Below, piece after piece: positions 1 to 8,749 of a stretch of DNA of 64,000 bases. Origin of the DNA: Colwellia sp. GTDB lineage: Bacteria > Pseudomonadota > Gammaproteobacteria > Enterobacterales > Alteromonadaceae. A model generated the notes under the pieces. That model was not told the origin of the DNA and did not search any database. It was given only the letters and a program-made list of their open reading frames with translations. The translations under genes were made by a program, and so were the position numbers. Positions within the stretch are counted from its first letter, which is position 1. The number at the start of each line of letters is the position of its first letter. Where the stretch lies: the NCBI GenBank assembly GCA_013215465.1, contig JABSOW010000002.1, positions 394,026 through 458,025 on the forward strand. The letters are read 5' to 3'.

Positions 1-858
1 GCTACTTTTCCAAAACAAATTCAAGCGATCAGCGAAAGTATTATGACTGAGCCAGTAATGGTAAAAGTGAGTGCCAGTGAAGATCAATCTAATATTAATC
101 AGCACTTTTTTCATGTTGAAGACGATACTCATCGATTTGCCGCGCTACGTTTATTATTACTCGCTAACCCTGTTGAATCGACTGCTATCTTTTGTAATAC
201 CAAAAAAGAAACGCAAGCAGTTTGCAATGCTTTACATGATGATGGTTTTAGTGTGTTAGCTTTACATGGTGATTTAGAGCAAAAAGATAGAGATCAAACG
301 CTATTACGTTTTGCTAATAAAAGTGTCGCTATTTTAGTTGCCACTGACGTTGCTTCTCGTGGTTTAGATATCGATGCCCTTGATTTAGTAGTTAATTATC
401 ATATTGCCCATGACAGCGAAGTTCATATTCATCGTATTGGTCGTACTGGCAGAGCCGGTGCTCAAGGTATGGCATTATCCTTATTTAGTGATAAAGAAAC
501 TTATAAGGTTGGTTTAATCGAAGACGTACTTGAGCAAACGATCAAGCCAGAATTATTGCCATCAACTGAGGTACTAAAAAATGCTCGGCATCAGGCTAAT
601 ATGGCAACCATTCAAATTGACGGCGGTAAAAAGCAAAAAGTTCGCCCTGGTGATATTTTGGGAGCACTAACCGCAAAAAGCTCAAATGAAAAAAATACCG
701 GTGCAGAAATTAGCGGTCAAGATATTGGTAAAATCAATGTACTTGATATTAAAGCCTATGTTGCCGTAAATAAAAAAGTATTGAAATCAGCATTACGAAA
801 ATTAACTAACGGTAAAATGAAAGGACGTAGTTTTAAAGTGCGCCATTTAACCGTATAA
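1..858 (+). CDS. dbpA: ATP-dependent RNA helicase DbpA, C-terminal part (5' end outside window)
   Basis: The reading frame is open from base 1, before the first ATG at 43. It begins just after the DEAD-box motif III (Ser-Ala-Thr: the window opens on Ala-Thr-Phe), so this is a 3' fragment of a longer gene. RecA-like domain 2 is complete, with the VATDVASRGLDID and HRIGRTGRAG motifs (IV-VI). The last ~75 residues form the small basic domain that in DbpA recognises 23S rRNA hairpin 92; its ending GRSFKVRHL is typical. DbpA is an RNA helicase of 50S subunit assembly. Helicase identity is certain; DbpA rather than another DEAD-box paralogue rests on this C-terminal domain. Confidence 0.9.
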   Translation, partial: ATFPKQIQAISESIMTEPVMVKVSASEDQSNINQHFFHVEDDTHRFAALRLLLLANPVESTAIFCNTKKETQAVCNALHDDGFSVLALHGDLEQKDRDQTLLRFANKSVAILVATDVASRGLDIDALDLVVNYHIAHDSEVHIHRIGRTGRAGAQGMALSLFSDKETYKVGLIEDVLEQTIKPELLPSTEVLKNARHQANMATIQIDGGKKQKVRPGDILGALTAKSSNEKNTGAEISGQDIGKINVLDIKAYVAVNKKVLKSALRKLTNGKMKGRSFKVRHLTV

Positions 859-871
859 AATAATTCATCCT

Positions 872-2071
872 TTGCTCGAAAAATATCAGCAATTACTCAG
901 ACAAAATGTGCTTTGTGAAGACAAAGCACAACATAATGCTGTTCAGGCTTTAGTAAAGTTATCTAAGCAGCTTGTTTCAGCTGAGCATAACAAAACAAAA
1001 AGCAAAAAACCTTCATTTGATTTTTTGTCAAAAATTACCACCAATAAAACTAAACCCATTGTTCGTGGACTCTATTTTCATGGTCGAGTAGGGCGTGGTA
1101 AAACCATGCTAATGGATTTGTTTTATAAAAACATTTCCCTAAAGAAGAAAAAACGTATTCATTTTCATCGTTTTATGGAAAGTATCCATCAAGAATTAAA
1201 ACAGTTATCGTTAACCAAATCAGCAATTGATAATCCGCTTGAGCATATTGCTAAACGCTGGGCTAGTGAAATTAACTTACTTTGCTTTGATGAATTTTTT
1301 GTTAGTGATATTGGTGATGCGATGTTACTTTCCGGATTATTTGAAGCGTTTTTTGCTTCAGGAATAACGCTAGTCACCACTTCTAATTGTCAACCAGAGC
1401 AACTTTACCGTAATGGTTTACAGCGAGAGCGATTTCTCCCAACCATTAATCTTATTAATCAATTTTGTCAGGTAATGTCTATCGATGGCGATATTGATCA
1501 TAGATTAACTAATCATAGTCAGCGTCATAAAAATTATTATTTTAGCCATCTAAATGGTGAACAGTTATTAGCTGATCGTTTTGTACAACTCAGTGCGATT
1601 AATACTGACGATACTACGTTGAAAGGTAATAACTTAGAAAGTGACACTCCAAAAAAAATCACAATCAATCACCGTGAAATTAGTTATCTAGGTAAAAGTA
1701 GCAAGCATATTTGGTTTGATTTTTTTTCCCTTTGTTCTGGCCCTCGCAGTCAACGAGATTATATGCAATTAGCCGATCTTTTTGATACGGTATTGATAAG
1801 TAATGTGCCAAAATTTGGCGGAAAGCTTATACCTGCAGTTTTTTCTGGTGTCGAAGATAGTTATCAACGAAGTGGTGTATTGATGGGGGGCCTACGACAA
1901 TTAGATGATGAAGCTCGACGCTTTATCGCTTTAGTTGATGAGTTTTATGATAGAAACATTCAATTAATTGTTAGTGCAGACGTTGATATAACAGAGCTTT
2001 ATCAAGGACAGCAACTTAGCTTTGAGTTTCAACGTTGTCAGTCTCGCTTGTTTGAAATGCAAAACTATTAA
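872..2071 (+). CDS. zapE: ZapE/AFG1-type AAA ATPase
   Basis: The protein has 399 residues, in the usual range for ZapE (about 375). The Walker A loop GRVGRGKT lies near residues 71-78 and Walker B LLCFDEF near 136-142, followed by the family's SDIGDAM segment and a conserved TSN sensor region. ZapE is a cell-division-associated ATPase that acts on FtsZ during oxidative or low-oxygen stress in E. coli; the mitochondrial homologue is AFG1/LACE1. The start is TTG at 872, 13 bases after the dbpA stop, with no strong Shine-Dalgarno sequence, so it is uncertain. The short gap suggests co-transcription with dbpA. A poorly conserved stretch around residues 225-270 looks like a lineage insertion. Confidence 0.85.
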   Translation: MLEKYQQLLRQNVLCEDKAQHNAVQALVKLSKQLVSAEHNKTKSKKPSFDFLSKITTNKTKPIVRGLYFHGRVGRGKTMLMDLFYKNISLKKKKRIHFHRFMESIHQELKQLSLTKSAIDNPLEHIAKRWASEINLLCFDEFFVSDIGDAMLLSGLFEAFFASGITLVTTSNCQPEQLYRNGLQRERFLPTINLINQFCQVMSIDGDIDHRLTNHSQRHKNYYFSHLNGEQLLADRFVQLSAINTDDTTLKGNNLESDTPKKITINHREISYLGKSSKHIWFDFFSLCSGPRSQRDYMQLADLFDTVLISNVPKFGGKLIPAVFSGVEDSYQRSGVLMGGLRQLDDEARRFIALVDEFYDRNIQLIVSADVDITELYQGQQLSFEFQRCQSRLFEMQNY

Positions 2072-2497
2072 TTTGTATTTAAACCTATATTGAATTGAAT
2101 CATTTTAACAACAAAATTTTTCCCACAGATTTCACAGATTTCACAGATTAGAGATAAAATACAAAAAATAAGCGCTGGTTTTCTATTACAACCCTAAGTC
2201 GAGGGTAAAGATCTCTTTATTGTCACGTGTTTGAATAATCTATGTTGAACACTAATTTTTAGTGATTTTAACCATATACGTTGTTGTTAAATTTAGTGTT
2301 GAACTTATCAGTTTATAAATATAGTAACTATTTACTTACCGCCATCCTAGTAGTTTCTTAATCGAGGAACTTGTCTTTAAAGCACTAAGGTTCCGGATTA
2401 AATGACTAGCGGAATGACTCACTATTAAATTAAAAAATTTATCAATGGACTCTGTAGTGTTATCATTGTGAAGTCTTATTTTTATATTTAACACTCC
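2072..2497. other. Intergenic region with a 9-bp triplet repeat
   Basis: No convincing gene is present. The one clear structure is a tandem triplet of the 9-mer CACAGATTT at 2124-2150 (the last copy ends in A). No confident promoter or terminator could be assigned. The promoter of the downstream tapT gene presumably lies in the last 100 bases. Confidence 0.6.
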
Positions 2498-3265
2498 ATG
2501 CACGCAGTTCATCGGTTACATCAATTTAGAAAAAGCCTCAGTACCACCACTTATAAAGCACGAGGACAGCGAGTAATACGCTGTGATTTGTGTCGATTAT
2601 CAACAACATTTTGTATTTGTGCTATTGCCCCTAAAAAGAGCTCTGTGAGTACTAATGCCGGATTTTTATTATTGATGTACGACACTGAAGTATTAAAACC
2701 AAGTAATACAGGCAAGTTAATCGCCGATTTAATTCCTGATACTTTTGCCTTTTTATGGTCTCGTACCACCAAAAATGAAGAATTACAGGCGGTGCTTGAT
2801 GATCCTCAATGGCAGCCTTTTGTGGTATTTCCTCAAGAATATGCTGATGATAACCGTCAAGTTCACTTGAATACAGTGGCATGTGAGCAGGGTAAAAGAC
2901 CATTATTTATTATGCTTGATGGTAGTTGGCGTGAAGCAAAAAAAATGTTTCGAAAAAGTCCTTATTTAGACAAATTTCCTTTAGTCTCTTTTGACCCGAA
3001 AATGTTGCTTGATAACATATCATCCCCCGTAGGCGCTGACTCTCGTTATACGGTAAGAAAAACCGAATTAGAGCATCAATTTTCAACTGCGGAAGTGGCT
3101 GCTAGGGTACTTGATATGTTCGGTGAAAAAGCTAACGGACAGTTACTTGATTTGTGGTTCGATGTTTTTAATTATCAATACCAGAAAAGTGTTTGTCAGC
3201 GTAATAAAGGCAATGTAAATGCGATTGAAAATTATCAGAATTTTTTAAATAAAAAAGAATTGTAG
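2498..3265 (+). CDS. tapT: DTW-domain tRNA-uridine aminocarboxypropyltransferase
   Basis: This is a DTW-domain protein of the TapT (E. coli YfiP) type, which transfers the 3-amino-3-carboxypropyl group of S-adenosylmethionine to U47 of tRNA (acp3U). The N-terminus carries a zinc-type cluster, Cys29, Cys32, Cys39 and Cys41, as expected. The signature appears as LDGSWREAKKM; Ser replaces the Thr of D-x-T-W, a common variant. A DSRYTVRKTE motif follows, also typical. Length 255 is slightly above E. coli TapT. The ATG at 2498 has no strong Shine-Dalgarno. It stands alone between two long intergenic stretches. Confidence 0.85.
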   Translation: MHAVHRLHQFRKSLSTTTYKARGQRVIRCDLCRLSTTFCICAIAPKKSSVSTNAGFLLLMYDTEVLKPSNTGKLIADLIPDTFAFLWSRTTKNEELQAVLDDPQWQPFVVFPQEYADDNRQVHLNTVACEQGKRPLFIMLDGSWREAKKMFRKSPYLDKFPLVSFDPKMLLDNISSPVGADSRYTVRKTELEHQFSTAEVAARVLDMFGEKANGQLLDLWFDVFNYQYQKSVCQRNKGNVNAIENYQNFLNKKEL

Positions 3266-3295
3266 CAAGAAACACAAGTTATAAATTTTGAGTGG

Positions 3296-3414
3296 CGAGT
3301 TACTAAAACCATACAGTTATCTTCGTAACTAGGAATTTTTAAGAGAATAAAATTATAGTAACGAGCTATTAGTTGCGAGTAACGAAAAAAGCATACTGCT
3401 ATCTTCGTTACTCG
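3296..3414. repeat. Two copies of a short hairpin repeat built on GTTACTCG
   Basis: The copy at 3376-3414 has perfect 11-bp arms, CGAGTAACGAA (3376-3386) and TTCGTTACTCG (3404-3414), around a 17-base loop. A diverged copy at 3296-3331 shares the loop sequence (CATAC.G.TATCTTCG) but keeps only 6 paired bases. A similar half-copy is at 58957-58983. This resembles a short palindromic element scattered between genes. It may also terminate tapT or mmsA transcription, which converge here. Confidence 0.6.
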
Positions 3415-3445
3415 AAACGTACATCATACTAGAAAATCGAAACTT

Positions 3446-4948
3446 TTACTTCATACTAATGGTCGAGTGAATTTCAGTACCATCTTGATGATCTGGTTCG
3501 AACCAACGAGTGGTCACAGACTTGGTATAAGTCCAAAAGCTGATCACTTGCTTGCCGTTAGGTCCTAAATCACCTAATTTAGAGCCGCGTGAACCGGTAA
3601 AGCTGAAGTAGGCTACAGGTACAGGAATTGGTACATTAATACCTACCTGACCAACATCTATATCATTTTCAAACTTACGTGCAGCCCAACCAGAAGAAGT
3701 AAACAAAGAAGTACCATTACCATTGGGATTAGCATTGATTATTTCAATTGCTTCATCTAATGTTTCGGCTTCTAATACGCATAAAGCAGGGCCAAAAATT
3801 TCTTGGGTGTAAATATCCATATCAGTTGTTACATCGGTAAATAATGTTGGTCCGACAAAGTTGCCATTTGGATAACCTTCAACTTGGCAATTTCGGCCAT
3901 CAACAAGTAAAGTAGCGCCTTGTTCAACACCAGAATCTAATAAACTAATAATACGTGCTTTAGCTTGTGGTGATACCACTGGGCCTAAATCTGCATCACG
4001 TTGTGTGCCAGGGCCAATTTTCATTTGTTTTGCTCGTTCAGCAATTTCAGGTAGCCAGTTTCGTGCTTCACCTACTAGAATTGTTACCGGGTTAGCCATA
4101 CAGCGCTGGCCTGCAGCACCAAATGCTGAGCCAAGTAAATCATTGATAGCACGATCTTTATTGGCATCAGGCATGATTACCATATGATTTTTTGCACCCA
4201 TCATCGCTTGAGCACGTTTACCATGTTTAGTAGCATGATTATAAACGTGGGTACCAACGCCAGTTGAACCAATAAATGAAACCGCTTTTATCGCATCGCT
4301 TTCAATTAATTGATTCACTACATCGGCGCCACCATGAACAACATTTAACACACCGGCAGGAATACCGGCTTTAAGTGCTAATTCAACCAGTAGGATTGTT
4401 GAAGAGGGAGCTTGCTCTGATGGTTTTAAAACAAAAGTATTACCACAAGCAATAGCAGGTGGGAACATAAACGATGGTAGCATCAGTGGAAAGTTGAATG
4501 CGGTGATACCTAAACCTACACCGAGTGGCTTATTCAATGTATAAGTGTCTATACCGGTTGCGGCGTTATTAGCCATTTCACCCAGCTGTAAGCGGGTAAT
4601 TGAACAAGCATTTTCAATCGCCTCTAATGAGCGTCCTACTTCGCCTTCAGCGTCAGGCAGTGTTTTACCATGCTCTAAAGTAACTAACTCAGCAAGCTCT
4701 TGGGTATTCTCTCTAACTAATTGTTGGAATTTCAACATAATACGCATACGGTTGGTTAAAGAGACCTTTGACCAAGATTTAAATGCTTCTGCTGCGCTTG
4801 CCACTGCTGCGGCAACTTCTTCTTTGGTTGCCACAGGCACACGTGCAACAACTTCTTGAGTAGCAGGGTTTAAAACATCTAACCAAGTATCTGTGGTTGA
4901 ACGAACTTTTTCACCATTAATGATCAGTGGAATTTCTTTGATTGTCAT
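3446..4948 (-). CDS. mmsA: Methylmalonate-semialdehyde dehydrogenase (CoA-acylating)
   Basis: Aldehyde dehydrogenase superfamily enzyme converting methylmalonate semialdehyde (or malonate semialdehyde) to propionyl-CoA (or acetyl-CoA) in valine and related catabolism. The catalytic Cys is in [10 protein letters not shown] (about residue 283 from the chosen start). The C-terminal block [19 protein letters not shown] is characteristic of MmsA rather than other aldehyde dehydrogenases. The frame is open to 5002, but ATG at 4948 is preferred: it gives the standard N-terminus [12 protein letters not shown] and has AAGG upstream. It is divergent from a LysR regulator, which probably controls it. 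Confidence 0.93.
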   Translation of the reverse strand: MTIKEIPLIINGEKVRSTTDTWLDVLNPATQEVVARVPVATKEEVAAAVASAAEAFKSWSKVSLTNRMRIMLKFQQLVRENTQELAELVTLEHGKTLPDAEGEVGRSLEAIENACSITRLQLGEMANNAATGIDTYTLNKPLGVGLGITAFNFPLMLPSFMFPPAIACGNTFVLKPSEQAPSSTILLVELALKAGIPAGVLNVVHGGADVVNQLIESDAIKAVSFIGSTGVGTHVYNHATKHGKRAQAMMGAKNHMVIMPDANKDRAINDLLGSAFGAAGQRCMANPVTILVGEARNWLPEIAERAKQMKIGPGTQRDADLGPVVSPQAKARIISLLDSGVEQGATLLVDGRNCQVEGYPNGNFVGPTLFTDVTTDMDIYTQEIFGPALCVLEAETLDEAIEIINANPNGNGTSLFTSSGWAARKFENDIDVGQVGINVPIPVPVAYFSFTGSRGSKLGDLGPNGKQVISFWTYTKSVTTRWFEPDHQDGTEIHSTISMK

Positions 4949-5018
4949 GACAAGCCTTAAATAGATGAGAATAGAATTAATAATAAAGTAGTCTTTTATC
5001 AATACTTGAGCAACACGT

Positions 5019-5044
5019 AAAAATGCAGCACCTATTGCATTTTT
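5019..5044. promoter_or_regulatory. Candidate LysR-type operator between mmsA and lysR
   Basis: A perfect 9-bp dyad, AAAAATGCA (5019-5027) and TGCATTTTT (5036-5044), with an 8-base spacer sits in the 129-bp divergent region. A further TTGCATTT overlaps the right edge. Position and symmetry fit an autoregulatory LysR site; binding is inferred. Confidence 0.45.
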
Positions 5045-5077
5045 GCATTTAGCTGGTGATATTGTTAATCTACCAAG

Positions 5078-5980
5078 ATGAATTGGAATGATATTAAATT
5101 ATTTTTAGAAGTTGCTCGTAGTGAGCGTCTATCGATTGCTGCTAAGCGCTTAACCATTGATGCCTCAACTTTATCGCGCCGTTTGCATAAACTTGAAGAA
5201 AGTTTAACGACTAAACTGTTTGAGCGCACCGTTGATGGTCATGTGTTAACGCCTGACGGCACCAAGCTATTACAATATGCTAGGCGAATGGAACTTGATG
5301 CTGGGCAAGCTTTTGATGACATAAAAGAGCAGAAAAATGAGAATAGTGGTCGAGTTCGTATAGGGGTTACTGAAGCCTTCGGCAGCTTTTTCATCGCTCC
5401 TCATTTAATGCCACTCAAGCAAGCATTCCCTAATATACAAATAGAGTTGGTTCATTTTTCCCGCGATGTGAAAATTAGTCGTAATGAAGCTGACATCGCT
5501 ATTGCGGTTGAAAAACCCAAAAGTACTTCTACTATTATTACTAAGCTTTGTGATTATCAGTTGCAATTATATGGTCATGCAAGTTACCTTGAAAACATTA
5601 ATAATGAAGTGGAGTTAGCTCAGCTAGCTAATTATCAGTGGGTTAGTTATGTCGACAATTTATTATTTACCGAACAACTGTCTTATTTAAAAGAACTTAG
5701 TGTCAAGTTGGGTGTAGAAATTGTACCTAGTTTTCAAAGTACCAGTATTACTAGTCAGTATAGTGCGATAAAAAGTGGCTTAGGGATCGGCATTTTGCCT
5801 TGCTTTTTAGCAGAGCAAGATGCTAGCTTAGTTAAACTATGCATTAATGATATTAAATTAGTACGTAGCTTTTATCTTGTTACTCACCCTGAAAGTAAAC
5901 GCTTATCGCAAGTGAATACTGTTTGGCAGTACTTGAAACAATTAACACAGCAAAAAACGCACTTACTCATGCCTAAGTAA
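5078..5980 (+). CDS. LysR-family transcriptional regulator
   Basis: The 300-residue protein has an N-terminal winged helix-turn-helix ([12 protein letters not shown]..., helix 3 around [15 protein letters not shown]) and a C-terminal periplasmic-binding-like effector domain starting near residue 88 ([12 protein letters not shown]). It is divergent from mmsA, the usual arrangement for a LysR regulator and its target, so control of valine or beta-alanine-type catabolism is the likely role. This is inferred from position only. The effector cannot be read from sequence. Confidence 0.88.
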   Translation: MNWNDIKLFLEVARSERLSIAAKRLTIDASTLSRRLHKLEESLTTKLFERTVDGHVLTPDGTKLLQYARRMELDAGQAFDDIKEQKNENSGRVRIGVTEAFGSFFIAPHLMPLKQAFPNIQIELVHFSRDVKISRNEADIAIAVEKPKSTSTIITKLCDYQLQLYGHASYLENINNEVELAQLANYQWVSYVDNLLFTEQLSYLKELSVKLGVEIVPSFQSTSITSQYSAIKSGLGIGILPCFLAEQDASLVKLCINDIKLVRSFYLVTHPESKRLSQVNTVWQYLKQLTQQKTHLLMPK

Positions 5981-6026
5981 CGATAGGCATGAATGAAGTA
6001 ATAAAATTAATAATGTATAGGTAAAC

Positions 6027-6959
6027 ATGGATAACTTAAATCAATCATTAGAGAAAAGAGCTCAGGCGAATCAAAATAAAGCGTCGTGGCCATTAATAGT
6101 TTTTATTATTTTAGTGATTATTGCTATCGGTATTGCATGGCAATTTACTGGCGATAAGTCTGAGCCAGTTGTTATTGTTGAGCCCGTACTCATAGTAGAA
6201 GAAATACCTGAAAAAGTGGTAGAGCTACCGGAACTAATTATTGAAATACCTGAAGTTGTTGTTGAAGAAATCATTGAGCCAATAGAGAATTTGTTACCTT
6301 TATTAGATGACAGTGATGATTGGCTAAAGATAAAATTACCCGAAATTACCTGGCGTAAAGAGTTACTAAAACTAATTATTGATGAAGACATGATTAGACG
6401 TTTTGTCGTTTTTACTGATAATTTTGCGCAAGGAATTATTGCTTATGAGCATAGCCCCTTTATTCTACCTAATACTAAATTCACACCTGATATTGATAGT
6501 GTTAGTTTTCAGAATATCGTTTATCAACCAGAACAAAATACTTCACAAAGTTCTTTGCCCGTAAAGCAGAATGTTTGGCAATGGAATGAAAATTCAAGTA
6601 GACGCTTTAGCTTATATGTTGATTTATTAAGATCAATGGACAGTGAAAACTTGGTGCAATGGTATAGTGAAATAAAGCCTTTAATTGATGAGGCTTATAG
6701 CGAACTAGGTTATGAAGATGACTTTACTAACACCTTGCAAGATGCCATAACCCGTGTTTTAGATATGGAGTTACCCAAATCATCGATGGCATTAATACAA
6801 CCGAGTGTGATGTATAAATTTGCTGATCCTGAACTTGAAGCGTTACCAGATACTGATAAGTTATTACTGCGTTTAGGAAAGGGTAACCTGTTAGTGATGA
6901 AATCTGTATTGCTAGAGCTTCATGAAAAGTTAGCTCAGCAAGAAAATGGTGTTCATTAA
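6027..6959 (+). CDS. DUF3014-family membrane-anchored protein
   Basis: The 310-residue protein has a short cytoplasmic N-terminus, one membrane helix (about residues 21-40, WPLIVFIILVIIAIGIAW), then a periplasmic part. A valine/glutamate/proline-rich spacer (about 47-92: repeated EIPE, VVEE and VEEI units) leads to the conserved domain, which includes the WRKELLKLIIDEDMIRRFVVFTDN segment typical of DUF3014. The family has no known function. It lies 46 bases after the LysR gene on the same strand; whether they share a transcript is unclear. Confidence 0.75.
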   Translation: MDNLNQSLEKRAQANQNKASWPLIVFIILVIIAIGIAWQFTGDKSEPVVIVEPVLIVEEIPEKVVELPELIIEIPEVVVEEIIEPIENLLPLLDDSDDWLKIKLPEITWRKELLKLIIDEDMIRRFVVFTDNFAQGIIAYEHSPFILPNTKFTPDIDSVSFQNIVYQPEQNTSQSSLPVKQNVWQWNENSSRRFSLYVDLLRSMDSENLVQWYSEIKPLIDEAYSELGYEDDFTNTLQDAITRVLDMELPKSSMALIQPSVMYKFADPELEALPDTDKLLLRLGKGNLLVMKSVLLELHEKLAQQENGVH

Positions 6960-7134
6960 TGGCGCTTTATCTAGGTAGTAACAAAGGAAATACTACTCTT
7001 TTGTGTAAAAAAACCACAAGCAGCGTGGCGTTATTCGAAAATAGCTAACTAGTGCTTGCATCCTAACGTTTGATTAGCGATAATCCGCCCGCTAGCCAAT
7101 ATAAATATTTTTTCTCTTTTGGTTAGACTTATTA

Positions 7135-7249
7135 TGGTGGCCTTTTCGGTCCCCTCGCAATGATACTCTGTGAACTCGGCCAGGTCCGGAAGGAAGCAAC
7201 CGCAGCAGACGACTCATGTGCCGAGGTGTGGCTGGTTAGGCTGCCACCC
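7135..7249 (+). ncRNA. ffs: 4.5S / signal recognition particle RNA (small bacterial type)
   Basis: The apical hairpin has the invariant Ffh-binding sequence CCAGGTCCGGAAGGAAGCA (7180-7198) and the matching strand GCAGCAGACGACTCATGTGCC. Outer strands GGTGGC (7136-7141) and GCCACC (7243-7248) close the ~114-nt hairpin. The layout follows E. coli 4.5S RNA throughout. It pairs with Ffh to target membrane proteins to FtsY and SecYEG. The ends are set from pairing and are accurate to a few bases. An integrase-like fragment follows immediately. Confidence 0.95.
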
Positions 7250-7309
7250 AATCTTTATCTTTCAATGATTTACACCAGATAAAGCGTAACTGCTACAATT
7301 GGTGCTACA

Positions 7310-7609
7310 ATGCTGTCAGCAAATATCCCCCATTTATACATCCGTAATGGTATTTATTACTATCGAAATAACTCCGTTTGGAAGTCACTAAGAACTCGTT
7401 GTAAAAAAGAAGCTTTCAGAAAAATCAGTCATATTTTGTTTAGTACCACGGCTGCAGCAAACGATAGTAAGATTTCACCTAATGACATCTTAGTTACCCC
7501 TTCAAAAGCTAAATTATCATCTTACGACTTTATAATTATACAGCCTAGTACCTATGAGCTAATCAAAGCCTATCTCGCAGAAAATAGGAGTAGGTGGTGT
7601 TCTAGGTAA
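7310..7609 (+). pseudogene. Truncated tyrosine-recombinase-like N-terminus next to ffs
   Basis: The first ~30 residues (PHLYIRNGIYYYR, then WKSLRTRCKKEA) look like the N-terminal arm-binding region of phage-type tyrosine integrases. The frame stops after 99 codons with no core-binding or catalytic (R..H-x-x-R..Y) domain, and none follows in any frame before 7728. The ATG overlaps a duplicated TGCTACAA (about 7280-7287 and 7302-7309). Lying 60 bases past ffs, it fits a remnant of an element integrated at the SRP RNA gene. The integrase assignment is by resemblance only. Confidence 0.5.
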
Positions 7610-7727
7610 TATACACTACATAGATAGCTTTGTATCAATGAAATAGTTCAACTATAATCTAGAAAGCTACGTTTTTTAAATAACGGATATCGTGTTAAAT
7701 GTCCATTGACATAAGTGAGTTGTGATT

Positions 7728-7934
7728 ATGGTTGAACTTAAGATACAAGCTGTCGGCTCTGGATTGGGGGTGGAATTACCACCTGAAGTGCTTAGCCATC
7801 TGAAAGCCTCAGAGGGAGAATGCATCTTCCTTGAGTATATGTTTAATGGCAGTTACCGATTGGCAAAACATGACGAAAAATCTATTGAGCAAATGATGTT
7901 GATCGATGGGCAGATGCATGAGGAAGATGCTTGA
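7728..7934 (+). CDS. AbrB/MazE-type antitoxin-like protein, orphan
   Basis: The 68-residue protein matches the swapped-hairpin AbrB pattern of Doc-type addiction-module antidotes: lysine-poor strand VELKIQAVGSGLGVELPPEVL, then SEGECIFLEYMFNGSYRLAKHDE, and an acidic C-terminal tail expected to contact the toxin. An upstream in-frame GTG exists at 7722, but ATG at 7728 has AAGTGAG about 8 bases before it. No toxin (Doc/Fic or MazF-like) follows: the next gene is on the other strand. It is probably a leftover of the mobile element that also left the integrase fragment. Confidence 0.6.
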   Translation: MVELKIQAVGSGLGVELPPEVLSHLKASEGECIFLEYMFNGSYRLAKHDEKSIEQMMLIDGQMHEEDA

Positions 7935-7992
7935 ATATTTAGCTGTTGTCTTGCCTCTAAGCCTTTTTATTATCGCTAAGTACTAATTTTAT

Positions 7993-8742
7993 TCAGAGTA
8001 ACCTGCGTTGCTGGTAATATTTGACGATTTTCAAATAGTCGCGATAAAGCATATCACTGGTAAAGTTTTTAATACCTAGTTTAGTTATTTCAGGTGAAAA
8101 AATCGCTTGTAGTTCAGCCTCTGGGTTTAATAAAAAAATGGCTAGTCCATGGTTAACCTGATAAAAACCTGCATTTTTTTTTGCTAAAATCACCTTTTCT
8201 CTATTATTAATATGCTTATCGTCATCATTGATATAACCGCGAATAATCTCAACTTTTATACCTAAACTTTGTTGAAATTTTTCTGCATTTATTAAATCGT
8301 CGGCTCGCATAGCAACAAACTTATCTGAAAAATAATGGATATATTGAGTAAGGATTGCTTGAGAGTCTCTATCTGGGTCAACGGTATAAAAAATAAATTG
8401 AGTATCGAGGCTATCATGATTGGCACTGAGTAAGTTGGCAAGCTGAGTTAAAGTAAATAAAGTGGTTGGACAGATGTCAGGGCAATGAGTATAGCCGTAA
8501 GTAATAAAATGCCAGCTCCCCAAGAAATAATCACGGTTAACAGCCTGTCCCTGATGGTCAGTTAATTGAATGCCTGCTAATTGTTGCGCATCCTTCAATA
8601 CTAGCCCTTGTATTATAGGCAATTCGAGATTGGTTCGATGATATGCATTTGCTGTAAAACGGTAAAAAAATACTGTCAAGGTAATGACAACTAAAATAGG
8701 CAGTAATATTAATACTTGTTGTGAAGTAGGTAAGGTTTTCAT
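7993..8742 (-). CDS. SCO1/SenC-family copper chaperone for cytochrome oxidase
   Basis: The protein has an N-terminal membrane anchor (about residues 9-27) and a thioredoxin-like periplasmic domain with the copper-binding CPDIC motif (Cys87 and Cys91). The expected distal His appears in VNHGLAIFLLNP. SCO proteins deliver or reduce copper for the CuA site of oxidase subunit II. The frame is open to 8802, but ATG at 8742 avoids overlap with the upstream gene. It is the last gene of the oxidase cluster, 7 bases after ctaB. Confidence 0.88.
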   Translation of the reverse strand: MKTLPTSQQVLILLPILVVITLTVFFYRFTANAYHRTNLELPIIQGLVLKDAQQLAGIQLTDHQGQAVNRDYFLGSWHFITYGYTHCPDICPTTLFTLTQLANLLSANHDSLDTQFIFYTVDPDRDSQAILTQYIHYFSDKFVAMRADDLINAEKFQQSLGIKVEIIRGYINDDDKHINNREKVILAKKNAGFYQVNHGLAIFLLNPEAELQAIFSPEITKLGIKNFTSDMLYRDYLKIVKYYQQRRLL

Positions 8743-8749
8743 TTTCGCT

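Noticed and set aside
6071-6391. Minus-strand ORF with many Ser and Ile opposite the DUF3014 spacer
   Set aside because: A shadow of the Val/Glu/Pro-rich repeat; no start context.
6975-6996. GTAGTA/TACTAC hairpin as terminator of the DUF3014 gene
   Set aside because: Only six AT-rich pairs and a broken T-run.
7081-7134. A defined promoter for ffs
   Set aside because: AT-rich hexamers exist, but none has correct spacing to the RNA start with confidence.
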